DNA of 64,000 bases from Hibiscus mutabilis (lineage: Eukaryota; Streptophyta; Magnoliopsida; Malvales; Malvaceae). This document shows positions 23,485 through 34,932 of the stretch, one piece after another; the stretch's first letter is position 1, and every line of letters begins with the position of its first letter. The DNA lies in NCBI GenBank assembly GCA_019671005.1, contig CM033752.1, positions 10,726,001 through 10,790,000 of the forward strand. The letters run 5' to 3'. The notes beneath the pieces were generated by a model. It was not told the DNA's origin. It made no database searches and worked only from the letters and a program-made list of their open reading frames with translations. The position numbers were made by a program, and so were the translations under genes.

Positions 23485-24696
23485 TGCTCAATAGATGAGT
23501 ACCCTTTTACTAATATGCGTATTTGGGTCCTTATTCACCGCATTCCTATTGTTGGAGCAAATACTAGGATTATAGATGGTAATATGGGCAATTTTCTCTG
23601 TGTTTGGATAATCTTAGATACTACAAAGCCAATCCGTCAATGTGTGGCATTGGGTGGCACTGGAGCTGCACCGAAAATATGACTTTTTCAGTATGAAAGG
23701 CTTCCCTTGCTATGCCATGGCTATGGAATAATTGGTCACCCGACCTCTTCCTGCCCAACTGTTAAGGTTGACGATCCCTCTAAATTGCAATATGGGGATT
23801 GGCTACGAGTCGATCCTTCAAAACCTCAAGGGGTAATCTCACGATCAAGAGGTTAAATCTGCTACCATGAGGTTATGACACCTTCAAGTGTGCCAAGTAA
23901 CTACATCAGTAAGATTATTGTTTCTTATTTTCTTTCATCGTATTTAATCATGAATAAAATGGAAGCTTATTTGAATGCAGAAGTGGGAGAGAATACTTTA
24001 GTGGCTAAAAATGATGAAATTTTGGAGGACATTGATTCGGTCAATATCGATCTTGAGCCAAGTGGCCCGGCAATAGCTGCTTCCACTACAACAGTCCATG
24101 TGCCTGGATTGAATTCGGGGGTCATGACTGACTCGACCGAGACCATTCTTGCTGCACCAGGAGCTGCAACATCCTCACCTGTTGTTTCACAAATAGCAAC
24201 GACATCCCCCGCTCCTACTACTGCTACTATTATTTTCTGCAATAGGCTCTGAATCTGTGCATAGAGTTTTGGTTAAAACCTAGAGCTTCGGTGGCTGATA
24301 AGATTATTGAACTTGCACCCTCTATTCTTGATGATGTTTGGTCCTTGTTGCTGATTTTGCGAAAGAGAAAGGTAAAGTTGCATATGCTATTTTTGCTTTT
24401 CAAGGCACTACTAGTAAGGGTGCTTTGGACAAGTCTACATCGACACTACGATGTTTGATTTTGATGCTTGGATGGCTATGCAGCCACGCTCAACCACATC
24501 TGCCAAACGTGACAATCAAGAGCCGATCACCCATGTTCCAAAGAGAGGCTCAACTCTTTTGGAAGCTGTCAAGGCAAAACGACAACGTTCTTCATCACTT
24601 TCTTCTACAAGAAATTCTAAACACTCTACAGCTGGAATGAGCAGCGTCAAAAACTCTTCGGCGGAGGTTGATACTCAAACTTGCCGAGAAAAATAA
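23485..24696 (+). pseudogene. LINE ORF1, C-terminal half (zinc knuckle and low-complexity tail)
   Basis: The sequence right after the duplication reads SIDEYPFTNMRIWVLIHRIP, the W-x-R-I-H-x-(L/I)-P region of plant LINE ORF1 proteins. After a stop at about 23680 and a frame change, a degenerate knuckle appears near 23713-23756 (LLCHGYGIIGHPTSSCP, second cysteine replaced by Y). A Ser/Thr/Ala/Pro-rich stretch follows (23940-24250). A last piece (24451-24696) starts FDFDAWMAMQP and is rich in K, R and S. ORF1 proteins bind LINE RNA. Frameshifts and stops leave no functional protein. Confidence 0.75.
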
Positions 24697-24699
24697 AGC

Positions 24700-25330
24700 T
24701 CATGTGTGGGAACTGTTGAGGTCTCAGTAAGCCTTAGGCAATTCAGTCGTTAGGGTAGTTTGTTACTCGTTTTGAATAGTTTTAGTAATGATCGTTTAAA
24801 ATTAGCTTTAGTTTAAATAAATATGCTATGGCTATTGTTAGGGTCTCATACTCTTTTGGAATAAAAAATTACCGTTGGTTTGGTTTCATTCATGCTCCCT
24901 TTTGATAATAATAAAATCTTACCATTATCACTTTTTGACTTATGGTTATGCTAATACAAATAAAAAACAAAAAACTTGGGAGTTAATTGATACTTTAAGC
25001 ACTACATCGCCACTCCCTTGTCTAATTGGGGGAGATCTTAATGAAATCCTCTCCGATAATGAAAAACAAGGTGGTTGTCGACGTGCTCGTTCAAAAGTTG
25101 ATATCTTTAGGGATTGCTTATCATAGAATCACTTGTTTGAGTATAAACCAACTAAGGATTGGTTTACTTGGACCAAATTCGGTCCTCATACCTCGCCTAT
25201 TCTTGAATGCCTTGATCGCTTTGTTGCTAATTCATCGTGGCTTAACGCTTACCCTGGGCATCACGCTATATCGGAGTATAACGCGAACTTAAATCATTGA
25301 GTCATCCTTATGGAGACTTCTCCCATCCTG
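24700..25330 (+). pseudogene. LINE ORF2 endonuclease domain
   Basis: The start of ORF2 is visible as MCGNC(stop)GLSK at about 24710, matching the usual W-N-C-R-G-L opening of plant LINE ORF2 with W changed. The central part is badly decayed. From about 25005 it reads PCLIGGDLNEILSDNEKQGG, the GD-N-I catalytic motif of apurinic-type (EEP) endonucleases. After a stop it continues with WFTWTKFGPH and LDRFVANSSWL (about 25150-25250). Such enzymes nick target DNA, often at TTTT/AA. No active protein is possible here. Confidence 0.8.
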
Positions 25331-27462
25331 CATGAACCACGTACATTTTAGAATGACCATAATTGCTAGGCTCATGATGCAAGCTACGTGTCAACGGTCC
25401 AAAGAGCTTGGGTAGCTGCGCCTGGTTTGACTATTGATAAGATTCAACCTTTTGGGGATTGCCTTAAGACATGGCAAGACCAACAACGTATAGACTATAT
25501 CCAACACATCGCCAAATTGAACAAACAAATTAATTCCTATATGCGTGGTCACCTTTTTGATGTTGATATGGAGGTTTTTCTTGTAGCTAAATCTGAGCTT
25601 CGACATCTTCTTCATAAAAAGGAAACTTATTAGGCTCAACGTTCTCGAATTACCTGGCTTTCATAGGGGGATAAGAATACATCCATTTTCCATGCTCGTG
25701 CCTCGGGTAGGAGAAAGAAAAATTATATTAAAGGTCTATTTGATCGAACCAATTTATACCCCTTAATCCTTGATAATATTGTCTCCTCAATCACACATGT
25801 ATGAATATGGCTTTGACTAGGCCGTTCACTGTGGATGGAGTCACTTTTGCCTTTCGGGATATAAATCCCAGGAAAGCCCCAAGTATTGATGGTTTTCCAA
25901 GTAGCTTTTACTGGCAACATTGGGATACGGTCAACCTAGATGTCGTTATGCTTTTTTTGGATCTACTTATAGGGGATACGGACATGGCTTCCATAAATTA
26001 CACAGTACTGGTCCTCATACCAAAAGTGGTTGAGCCTACCTTTATGCGTCAACTCCGGCCATCAGACTTTGCACTATAATTTATAAAATTGTTGCAAAGG
26101 TGCTTGTCAATCGTACAAAACTTGTGATGTCATCATGCATTAGCAAAAATGAGGTGGCTTTCATCCGAGGAAGGAGTATCACAAACAATATCCTGGTGGC
26201 GCATAAACTGGTGCACTCCCTTTATTCGAATGGTTGTGGTCTTTTTCAAGGAGCTACTCTTAAACTTGATATGGAAAAGGAATTCGACCAGGTTGAATGG
26301 TCTTTCATAAAGAATATTATGTTAAAAATAGGGTTCGATATAGCGTGGGTGGATATCATTATGCATTGCATCTTATCCGTTTCCTTTATGGCCCGGGTAA
26401 ATGGCTTGCTCTCACCGATTTTCTATCCACTGATGGGATTAAGGCAGGGGGACCCTCTCTCTCCTTTTTTGTTTCTTATTTGCACACAAGGACTCTTGGC
26501 TATGCTCACTGCTGAACAACATGCAGGGCGACTTCAAGGACTTTGCGCTAGTCGCTATGGTCCTCGAGTAAATCACCTACTTTTTGCTGACGATAGCGTG
26601 ATTTTTATTCAGAATAATATTCAAGAAGCTACACGAGTTAAATAAATTCTTTATCTTTATACTTCCTTTTTGGGGCAAGTGGTCAATTTCACAAAATCAA
26701 GTATATTCTTCAGCCCACGTACCAATTCTAGCCATAAGCAAGCTGTCCATGATATTCTTCATGTACGGAAGGTGACTGATCCTGGAATTTATCCATGCAT
26801 TCCTCTATTGATCGAGCATAATAAAACGGCTACCCTAGGATTTACTCAAGACAAAGTGAACTTGCGTATGGCCAGTTGGAAGAATCATCTACTCTCATTT
26901 AGCGGCCGGGAGATCTTCATTAAATCGGTTGCTCAATCTCTACCTCAATATGTCATGTCTTGTTACCTACTACCTCAGAACCTAATTGATGATATGTCAA
27001 AATCTGTATGATGTTACTGGTGGTTGAGTCGTAACAATAAAAGAGGTTGGCCTATGATTGCTTGGGATTCGGTCTATATCCCTAAGAATGTCGGTGGCAT
27101 TGGCTTTCGTGATATGCACCTTTTTAATGTTGCTTTGTTGGGCAAACAAATATAGAGTCTAATCAATGAGCCTGATTCATTGTTATCTCGTGTCTATAGG
27201 GCACGATACTTTTCTTTTGGGAATATATTTGATGCCGAGGCTAATAAGAAAGCTTCTTTTGCTTGGAAAAGCATATACAAGCCATTCGTAAGCTGCACTC
27301 TGGGTTCTTTCAAAGGCCGGGCATCAGTAGCAAGATTCATGTGCACTTGGATAACTGGGGTGGTGCATCTGCAATCCATTTATATGGTGATTACACGGAT
27401 AATGATGAACTGCCTGTTCATTGCCAAGATTTCATGTATAGTAAATCAAATAAAGTTACAGA
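25331..27462 (+). pseudogene. LINE ORF2 reverse transcriptase and downstream region, truncated
   Basis: The pre-RT region spans about 25388-25720. RT motifs follow: DINPRKAPSIDGFPSSFYWQ (about 25855), LVLIPKVVEPTFMRQLRP, VAFIRGRSITNNILVAHK (about 26153), LKLDMEKEFDQVEWSFI, GLRQGDPLSPFLFL (about 26436), and the catalytic FADDSVIF (about 26583). After the RT come SFSGREIFIKSVAQSLPQYV (about 26895) and GGIGFRDMHLFN (about 27090). Several stops and frameshifts occur (near 26078, 26643, 27010 and 27155). The frame ends in DNWGGASAIHLYGDYTDN near 27395 and is cut before the zinc-binding and RNase H regions. Confidence 0.9.
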
Positions 27463-27829
27463 CTCGACTGTGGTAAGGTACTATGAATACAATCAGTCCA
27501 AACTAAAACATCAAGTATTGTACTTTGAAGCTGGATCAGTGCTGGGAAATCCTCCTCGATGTGCTCCTCCAAAAGAAACTTGTCAACCTACGCACGAAAA
27601 AACCACAATTCCACACGCTGAGCTAACAAAGCTCAGTGGTACATTTCTACTCTACCACAATTCATGAATATCATAAAACAAGCAATCATCATAATATAAT
27701 TAAGAGTGCACATAAAAGCTTCTCAACACTAAGGATCATCGTCTAGCCTACCCTAGCTAGAGTTCACAACCATGTCTCAAGACACCATTAAGATTTAAGA
27801 AGGCTTGCATGCCATCCCAGGCTTACCAT

Positions 27830-28320
27830 ATTCGAGGTCACACAGCCCATTGAGTTACTCGACCTCACACAGCCTGTCGAGTTATGCATTACATACCCTG
27901 ATCACATAGCCCAAGGGTAAAACAACCAACAATAAATTGTCCACACAGCAACTTAAATAACATACATTCCCTAGATAATGGCTAACGAAGCCCTACATTA
28001 CCCGTGCTCACACAGTTGTTGGGTTACCCGTGATCACATAGCCATCAGGTTAATGGACCATATCTGGATCACCATGCCACAGATACGTCCTAGACATACA
28101 TGGATCACAATAGCCACAAACAGTCTTTACCTGAGGTCACGCAGCCAATTAGGTTACTCAAGTTGACATAGCCTATCGAGTTACTCGAGCTCACACAACC
28201 CACAGAGTTTAGTTTCCTTATCTTGATCACATAGCCCAAGGATAGGTTTCTAACCGTATCTAGATCATATAGACCATGAATACATTGGATGTACTCGATC
28301 ACACATCCTGAAGTACACAT
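27830..28320. repeat. Short tandem motifs 'GATCACATAGCC' in M LTR
   Basis: Imperfect units of about 30-45 bp each contain a TCACA(C/T)AGCC block followed by a short GAGTTA or GGTTA phrase, for example CTCACACAGCCTGTCGAGTT, GATCACATAGCCCAAGG and GATCACATAGCCATCAGGTT. The homologous tract lies at about 44535-45010. The position within the LTR is comparable to the hairpin cluster of T. No coding content. Confidence 0.75.
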
Positions 28321-28814
28321 CTCCTTAAAATAAGTGTCATTGCACTGACTCTTGGACATCTTGATTCTTGACCATGACACATAAGATAACATATGCTCCC
28401 AAAGCATCCATACGTCTCACCAAGAGATAAAAGGCATCAAGCCAACCGTTACCAATGCCCAAGGCATATTTCGTTTGTTGTAATTAATAATATGTCTTTT
28501 AAGCCTATTCACGATATTCTCATTAGACCATCTCATTATTCCCAGCTACTAGCCATATGGGCGTCCTTTCAGCACAAAGTAAGGACTCCAAATCTCCACA
28601 CAGCATCAACCGATCCACCATGGATCCTTATAGATGATTAATACAAGCAATCTACTCAACAATTACCAAGCCATTAGCCATTTATTCTATATGTGGTTTA
28701 TAACCCTAATTTCTTGGTTTTAGAATTCATTTTATACCTTTAGGAGCCCATTTGACCCTTTACCACGAATTATAGAAACCCCAAACACAACCTTTAAATT
28801 CTTGGGCAGATTGC

Positions 28815-29225
28815 TCTACGAGTACCGATACTCCTACCTGAGTATCAGTAAACCCCTCTAGGTACCAGTACTCTTACTCGAGTATCGATACTCAAATTAT
28901 GTTCGAAAGAACTTAGTCTTCACCCCGTCCTGATATGCCAACCCATGTATCGGTACCTAGTACCGGTACGTGAAACACCCTAGCATACCGATCCCCTAGC
29001 CGTATTGGTACTCCTCTAAGTACGTACCGATATGCAAAAGCCTCCCTGAGCAATGTAACAGTGGTACCGATATGCACTCTATCGTACCGGTACACAAAAA
29101 CACTACTAGAATTCCTAACAAGCATGGGGTACCGATACGCGACTTGCTGTACCAGTACACCCCTCAAAAAAGCCCTTTTTCATATAAAGGTGTACCGATA
29201 TGGGCCACCCGTACCGGTATGCGAG
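28815..29225. repeat. Clustered TACCGATAC / GGTACCGGTAC motifs in M LTR
   Basis: Roughly fifteen copies of a 9-11 base motif of the form (G)TACCGATA(C/T) or its complement, many palindromic (GGTACCGGTAC, GAGTATCGATACTC), are separated by 15-35 bp. A similar cluster occurs in the unrelated solo LTR at about 46010-46280. Short open frames across it are by-products. Confidence 0.8.
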
Positions 29226-29984
29226 CCCAAATTTCAAAACTTGGTGCTCGAGATTTCACCATCCCAGCCACTAACCTAAAAGTTTAAGCCCCAAAACATT
29301 CCTACATGTTATTTAAGGTATAATAGGTGGTTTTCTACCAATTTTACACATTATTAACACTTGATTATTGATTTACCATTAAAGGGGTTTAAAGCTTCTA
29401 AAACCCAAACTTTGCATCCCAAAATCATAAATCACACAAGGCAATCATTTTAGGATGCTCATGAAATGAAGGAGTCAGAGATGTGCTGACCTTAAGCAAG
29501 AAATTCTCAGAACGGATAGCACCCAAGCTTCTACCTCCTCTTTCCCTTTATCCAAGCTTTAAACCCAACTTCCACCAATGCTAGAGATATTTGCCTTGAA
29601 AGACAGTTCTTTGCATGCTGAAAAACTTCCTCCCGGTGGCCAATCCGAGATTCTCACTACACAATAAGTTTGCAACTTTCTCTTCGGTTTTAGGATGGAA
29701 AGAAGAAGACGATAGAGAGGAAGAGATAGGAGCAATGATGACTTCATCCCCTCTTTAATTGCATAAAATTAAAGAGGATATCAGCCTTTGGGGGGGAAAT
29801 TACCATGTTGCCCACTCAATATCTCCTTCCTCATCCATTCACAAGCCCAACAACACATGAAGGCCCACTAGACTCTCATGAAACCCAACATCTCAGCCCA
29901 ACAAAGTCCGAACATCCGACTCAATGTCTCGGTCCAAGACCTAGGTCAACGTCCATTGTTGACTCAAAAATTTAGGTTGTTACA

Positions 29985-30921
29985 ACTCTCCCCTCCTGCA
30001 AGAAATTTTGTCCTCAAAATTTAAACAGAGAATGAAGTTGAACCCGAAACAGATACCACCCCTCTCGTAATGTATACATGATAATATTAATTTGGGAGAG
30101 TTCTCCCTCATCCTACCTTAGTCGAAGCCATAACACTGAACCACTTGTTCTCAACACTTTTCTCGGCAATTGTAGCGACCAAACACCACAAACATTAGCA
30201 CCCACAACGAATCGTAAAGCGTGGCAACAACCAACCTCAAGCTATTCTATCCAAACACCAATCTAAGGGGCTCATCTCCGATAAATTCTACCTCAAATAA
30301 CAGTTCTTTCTACTATCACCCGTTATTCAAAACCCTGAACTTAGACCTTATCTATGTCTAAAATTCTGCACCACAACCATAAAACATTGTCAGGAACACA
30401 ACACATCTAACATCCATACCCCGGTCAAACATTAAAGGGCATGTAAAACCTTAACAATCAAACTTTTTCATCAATCTAACTTGAAATAAAGGCTCTTCTC
30501 TCCAGATTTATCCCACCAAGTCGAGACTTAAAAGTTCACTTTATCCGAACTTGCCTCTCACACAAACGAAAACTACTTATGATTCATGAGATTTCCACTA
30601 TTCAACCACTTGATTTCGAGAAATGACCGTTGTCACATACGAACTCCCACAAGCAACCAACTAACCAATCGATTTCTCAAAGATCTAACCATCTTCTTTC
30701 AAACCAATCATATAATTTCAACTAACGATTATACAAAAACTTATAACAGTTCTCAAAATCTTCAAATGGTCATCTTTGACAATATTCCTTTACAACACAA
30801 CATAACTGTTAAACCCATGGTTCCGCTGCGCTACTCTGATATCTTTCATGCTGCTTGCCTTACCTGAAGACACTCACCTCGAGATGGTGCACCAGCTAAC
30901 CCAAAGTCTTCACGGCCTATT
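29985..30921 (-). other. M internal region, 3' part, non-coding
   Basis: Read on the minus strand, this ends in TTTTGAGGACAAAATTTCTT and GCAGGAGGGGAGAGT, the typical end of a gypsy internal region before the 3' LTR. The remaining ~900 bp is pyrimidine- and A-rich on the plus strand and has no conserved domain in any frame. C is inserted at its right edge. Confidence 0.7.
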
Positions 30922-32245
30922 TGATACATGTACCACAAGGCAATTCCAAGGACAAGATTGACTTACTTTTCCACTTGGCCCAATAACCCGAGCCAAGTCT
31001 AAGCTAATCAAGGACAAGCTGAATTCGACCGTCCAAGTATTCGTGAGCCAAGGATTACAAGCTGCCATGAAGAAAGAAGAATTTCTTGAGGGAAGTCCAC
31101 ACTTAACATCCTTCAAGAATAATTGGGTCACAAAAACTCAACTTGCTGCACCTTTGGAGATGGATATCCATGAGCCTTTAGATGTCCATTAATTAGCCCT
31201 TTTTATTGTAATTAGACCCAATACTTGTTACTATAAAAGATTGGGTCAGATTTTTAGTTTTAGCCCAAATTAGGATTTACAAGTGTTTTTAGGCCTAGTT
31301 AGCTTTTTAAACAGCCCACACATGCCTCCTTGCCCAAGAACCAATTTCTTATCATCTAAACCAGCCCAAATACCCTTAAATTCGTCCAAATAAAGGCCCT
31401 ATCAACTTTTACTTGCTGCCCAATCAAAACAGCTCTTATGAACCCATTACTTGATACCCAAGCAAACCAGCCTTCATCAAGTTTACTTGCTGCCCAAGCA
31501 ACCAACCCTTATCAGCTTATAACTTGCCTTATCACCCTATCCCTTGCCACACAAGCACAAGGAGTTTAAAGGCTGTTATTTTATTATTATTTTTAATTAG
31601 ATTAGGTTTTCCTTGTTTTAGTAGAAGTTAAATTACTTTGTCTATCCTTCACCTATAAAAGGATGAAGCCTCCATCATTGTAAGACAAATTTTCTTTGAT
31701 TTATGAAATATTTAGTGAGTTTGTTTTTGCAAGTGCTGATTACTTGTGCCTTCGAAGTCTTCTTCAACATAAGTTCGACGTGTTCTTGTGAGGGAGATCA
31801 TCTTCACACTCTTGCTCGCCTAGATAATCGTGTCTAGGAGGGTGGGTTAGAGCCACTTGAGGTTTCTTGCTTAGATAATTGAGTCTAAGAGGGTGTCGAG
31901 GACAAAACAACACCAACAATTCACAAGCCATCTTCATCTTCAACCTTCACACCATCTTCCATAATTCCATAAACAAAGCTGGAATTTTCAGATTTGTTTT
32001 ACCTATCTTCTTCTTAATCTTTTCTCATCTTTTTATTTATATTCTTATTTCTTATCATCTAATCCTTCATCTCGTCTTTCTTTCTTTAAATTTCCAGCCT
32101 TGAATCTGAAAAATTCAAGAAAATCCCTTCTCTTTTCTCTTGAATTTTCAGATCTGCCCAAACTTCCTTGATTGAGTCTAGAGCTCCTAGTTCTTGCTAC
32201 AACTTGTTTGAAGGCTTCCAAATCCAAGATTGCGCTACTCTATCA
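30922..32245 (+). repeat. 5' LTR of C
   Basis: 1324 bp, the same length as the 3' LTR. U3 contains a reading frame (GPITRAKSKLIKDKL...) which in the 3' copy follows pol. A TATA box (TATAAAA at 31654-31660) precedes the likely transcription start. The LTR ends GCGCTACTCTATCA. Confidence 0.93.
31654..31660 (+). promoter_or_regulatory. TATA box of C 5' LTR
   Basis: CACCTATAAAAGGATGAAG is conserved at 38381-38387 in the 3' LTR, and X has TATATAAAGG at the corresponding place. It marks the probable U3/R region. Confidence 0.7.
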
Positions 32246-33108
32246 TTTGGTATCAGATTTGGGACGATTCTTGGCAAGAATTTTGGCGTTTTTGGGAAAA
32301 AAAACTCGAAAATTAGGGAAAATTCGTCAAAACCAAACGAGTGAATTTTGAGCTAAAAATTTCCAGATCAGATATACACCATTGGTGGAGTCACCACACA
32401 AAATTTCAGAATTTTTGGAGTTCGGAAACACCTCGAACGAAGTGGATAAAGTTTCAGCCAAATTAGGGTTTTTCCCCTTCTTTAACCCTATTTTCATTAT
32501 TTTTCTTCAATTTTCGTTATTTTCAGTTTATTTACCTTGTAAAAAGAAAAAAAAGAGAAAAAAATTAAAAAAAGAAAAAAGAAAAGAAAGAAAAGTGAAG
32601 AAAAGTGAGAAAGCTTATACCTAGCCACCAACCACCATCAAGAATCATCAAGATCACCATCAGCAACCACCACAAGCATCACCTTGAAGTGGATTCAACA
32701 TTGGATTTCTTCCTTCAAGTTGTTTCTGGGTTTTGGGGTTATCATCTTTCTCTACTAATTTTTTTCTACTCTTAGTTTCTTAAGTTCCTTTGTTTTCTTT
32801 TTCTTTCTTCTATTACGGAATTTAACACATTCTCTTTTCTGGTGTGAGTAGGACTAAAAGTTTCATTCCAATCCTTCTTTCTTGCAACTATATTCAATTG
32901 GTGTCAAGCCTTTCATTGGACTCCTAGTACAATTAGGACTCATTGTTAGGATTAAACTCTGATTGTAACTTGTTGACTTGTGGCAGGAAGGTCTTTAAAG
33001 AGCACAAGATCGGTTTACTTGCCTCGCTAAATATTTATTCCTTGGAGTGTTTAGTGAGATTTCTAGTTTTCTTTTGCTTTTCACCTTTTTAAATCTGAGT
33101 GTTTCAGG
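32246..33108 (+). other. Untranslated leader of C
   Basis: About 860 bp between the LTR and the gag ATG, with no conserved protein. It contains an A/G-rich run (about 32538-32610) and a pyrimidine-rich stretch (about 32750-32830). The leader of X shares several phrases (GGGACGATTCTTG, ACACCTCGAACGAAGT, AGGACTAAAAGTT). Confidence 0.7.
32248..32257 (+). other. tRNA-Met primer-binding site of C
   Basis: TGGTATCAGA lies two bases after the 5' LTR. It is followed by TTTGGGACG rather than GCC, so the match to initiator tRNA-Met is 10 bases. Confidence 0.8.
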
Positions 33109-34200
33109 ATGTCAGAAACGAGTAACGACGAAGAACCACATGAAGTGACTCTTCAAGAAGTTTCGAATACTCTCAATAAACTTGAACAGATTGTAACCTC
33201 TTTGGCAGCCAAGCTTGAGCACACCGATATAGTCGTAACCGCAATCACTCAAACCATTGGGAGATTAGAAACCACTTCAATTGCAAGCGATACTGAAGAG
33301 CCTAGGCGTCCAAATCTTGTTCCCATTCAGAATAGACGCCAAAACCCCCTGCATGGGCACAATCCTCGCATAGAGCCGAGACGAGCAACAAACACCTTAG
33401 CCAAACCAAAAATCACTGTACCACCTTTTCAAGGAAGGTATGACCCTAATGCTTATTGTAACTGGGAAAATCGAGTTGATCTTCTATTCGAGTATTATCA
33501 ATGCCCTGAAGAGGATCAAGTTCTACTGTTGACTCTTGAATTCACTGAATACACATCCATTTGGTGGTCCCAATTGGTTCGCAATCCGCGTCTCAATGGA
33601 GAAGCCAAGATAACCTCATGGGGAGAACTTAAAGAAGTCATGCGAGAACGATTCGTTCCCCCATTATATCGGCGAGAGATCAAACAAAAGTTACAAAGAA
33701 TCTGACAAGGCTATAGGACTGTTGATGAGTATCTCAAAGAGATGGAATCATTGATGCAAAGAGCCGATATCCAAGAGGATGAAGAGGATACAATGACTAG
33801 GTTTGTTGTCGGACTCAATGACAACATTCTTGAGGTACTTGAACTCAAAACCTACTATACCCTTCAAGAGGCATTCCAATTCGCCATGACAATTGAAAAA
33901 CACATCAAAGATCGACAACGATATCGACAAAAGAATTATCACTATGACAAAGGTATCACTCAGCCTTTATCTCATTCTAATTCTTCTAAACCTTTGCTCG
34001 ACTCAAGTAGACCAAAGCAGAAAATTGAAACATCCAAGTCACTGGACAAAACCAAGACAAAACCCCCTATGTTGGCGGAAAACACACAAACACTCAAACA
34101 AACTCGGGAGATTGTATGCTTCAAGTGCAACGATCATGGACACTATAAAAGAGACTGCCCGAATACAAGACTTTTTCTTATTCGAGAAGATGGGAGCTAC
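33109..34200 (+). pseudogene. gag of C
   Basis: Starts at ATG 33109 (MSETSNDEEP). The retrotransposon gag domain covers about residues 100-270: VPPFQGRYDPNAYCNWENRV, WWSQLVRNPR, MRERFVPPLYRREIKQKLQR, EYLKEMESLMQRA and TMTRFVVGLND. A nucleocapsid knuckle CFKCNDHGHYKRDC (about 34120-34161) has all four CCHC ligands. One in-frame TGA at 33703-33705 splits the domain (R-I-stop-Q-G-Y, most simply CGA to TGA). Otherwise the frame is continuous into the protease. Gag would form the virus-like particle. Confidence 0.92.
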
Positions 34201-34932
34201 TCATCCGAGTCGGAGGAGGAATTGTCCGACAATGAATTCATCGCTGATGGTTACTCTAGTGATGAACCTGATCCTAAAAGCTTGGTGATTCAACTTTCAC
34301 TTAATATCCAAGCAATCAACGATACGGAGATGCAAAGAACAAATATTTTCCACACAAGATGTTTGATCAGAGACAAACTATATTCTGTCATCATTGATAG
34401 TGGAAGTTGTGCGAATGTGGTGAGCAGCTATCTAGTTGATGCACTTGACCTACCTTGTCAACGCCATCCAAAGCCATATTATCTCCAATGGCTTCATGAA
34501 GGGTTAGAATTAAAGGTAAACAAACGTATCTTAATCACTTTTACTATGGGTAAATATTGTGATCGCGTTTGGTGTGATGTTATCCCTATGCAAGCATCTC
34601 ACTTACTTTTAGGACGACCATGGTAGTATGACCGTGATGTGACTCGCCATGGTAAGTTAAATAAGTATTCCTTTGTATACCATGGCAAAAAGTATACCTT
34701 GGCTCCACTCGATCCAAAAGAGGTGTACAAAGATCAGATGCGAATGAAGAAGTTTTGTGAGGAGGTGGGAATAAAAAAAGATGAAAAAGAAAAAAAGAAT
34801 GAAAAACAAAAGGCAAATACAAAAGAGGCCAGTAGTGATAAAAGCCAAATAAGTATAGGCCCAGGGGTGGTGAGTGATCCTAAATGTGAGAAAAAAAGAG
34901 TGTCTTAAAATATTTATGAGAGAGAAAAAGAA
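34201..34932 (+). pseudogene. Protease region of C
   Basis: Same frame as gag. After an acidic spacer (SSESEEELSDNEF) the retropepsin active site reads VIIDSGSCANVVS (about 34387-34425) with the normal D-S-G. The fold ends in ASHLLLGRPW (about 34594-34623). A TAG follows at once (34624-34626, most simply CAG to TAG). The spacer continues in frame through YHGKKYTLAPLDP and a lysine/glutamate-rich stretch to a TAA at 34906-34908. X keeps a related protease. Confidence 0.88.

Larger units (their letters stand above)
23480..27462 (+). mobile_element. Second LINE, 3' segment (rest of ORF1 and most of ORF2)
   Basis: This continues the LINE that begins at 8180 after the interruption by T. It carries the ORF1 C-terminal half, a short intergenic region and ORF2 up to just past the RT. 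It breaks off near 27450-27462, where the truncated LTR of M begins. The 3' RNase H region, 3' UTR and right target duplication are missing. Confidence 0.85.
27463..29984 (-). repeat. 3' LTR of M, truncated
   Basis: On the minus strand it begins TGTAACAACC at 29984, right after a purine-rich tract (GAGGGGAGAGT), and runs about 2.5 kb leftwards. It matches 44165-45282 from about 27463 to 28582 (for example CTCCTCCAAAAGAAAC and GAGCTAACAAAGCTCAGTGG). It lacks the LTR end seen at 41113-41265. The exact junction with the LINE lies between about 27445 and 27465. It contains two repeat clusters (listed separately) and no gene. Confidence 0.8.

Noticed and set aside
27830..28320. Possible tRNA or snoRNA cluster from the regular short motifs
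   Set aside because: No cloverleaf, A/B boxes or C/D boxes could be matched. Motifs vary in spacing and recur only as part of the LTR.
31879..32227. Short frames on both strands in C LTR, repeated at 38772-38954 and 41284-41632
   Set aside because: All lie in homologous R-U5 sequence of C and X. Repetition follows from LTR copies, and there is no conserved domain.
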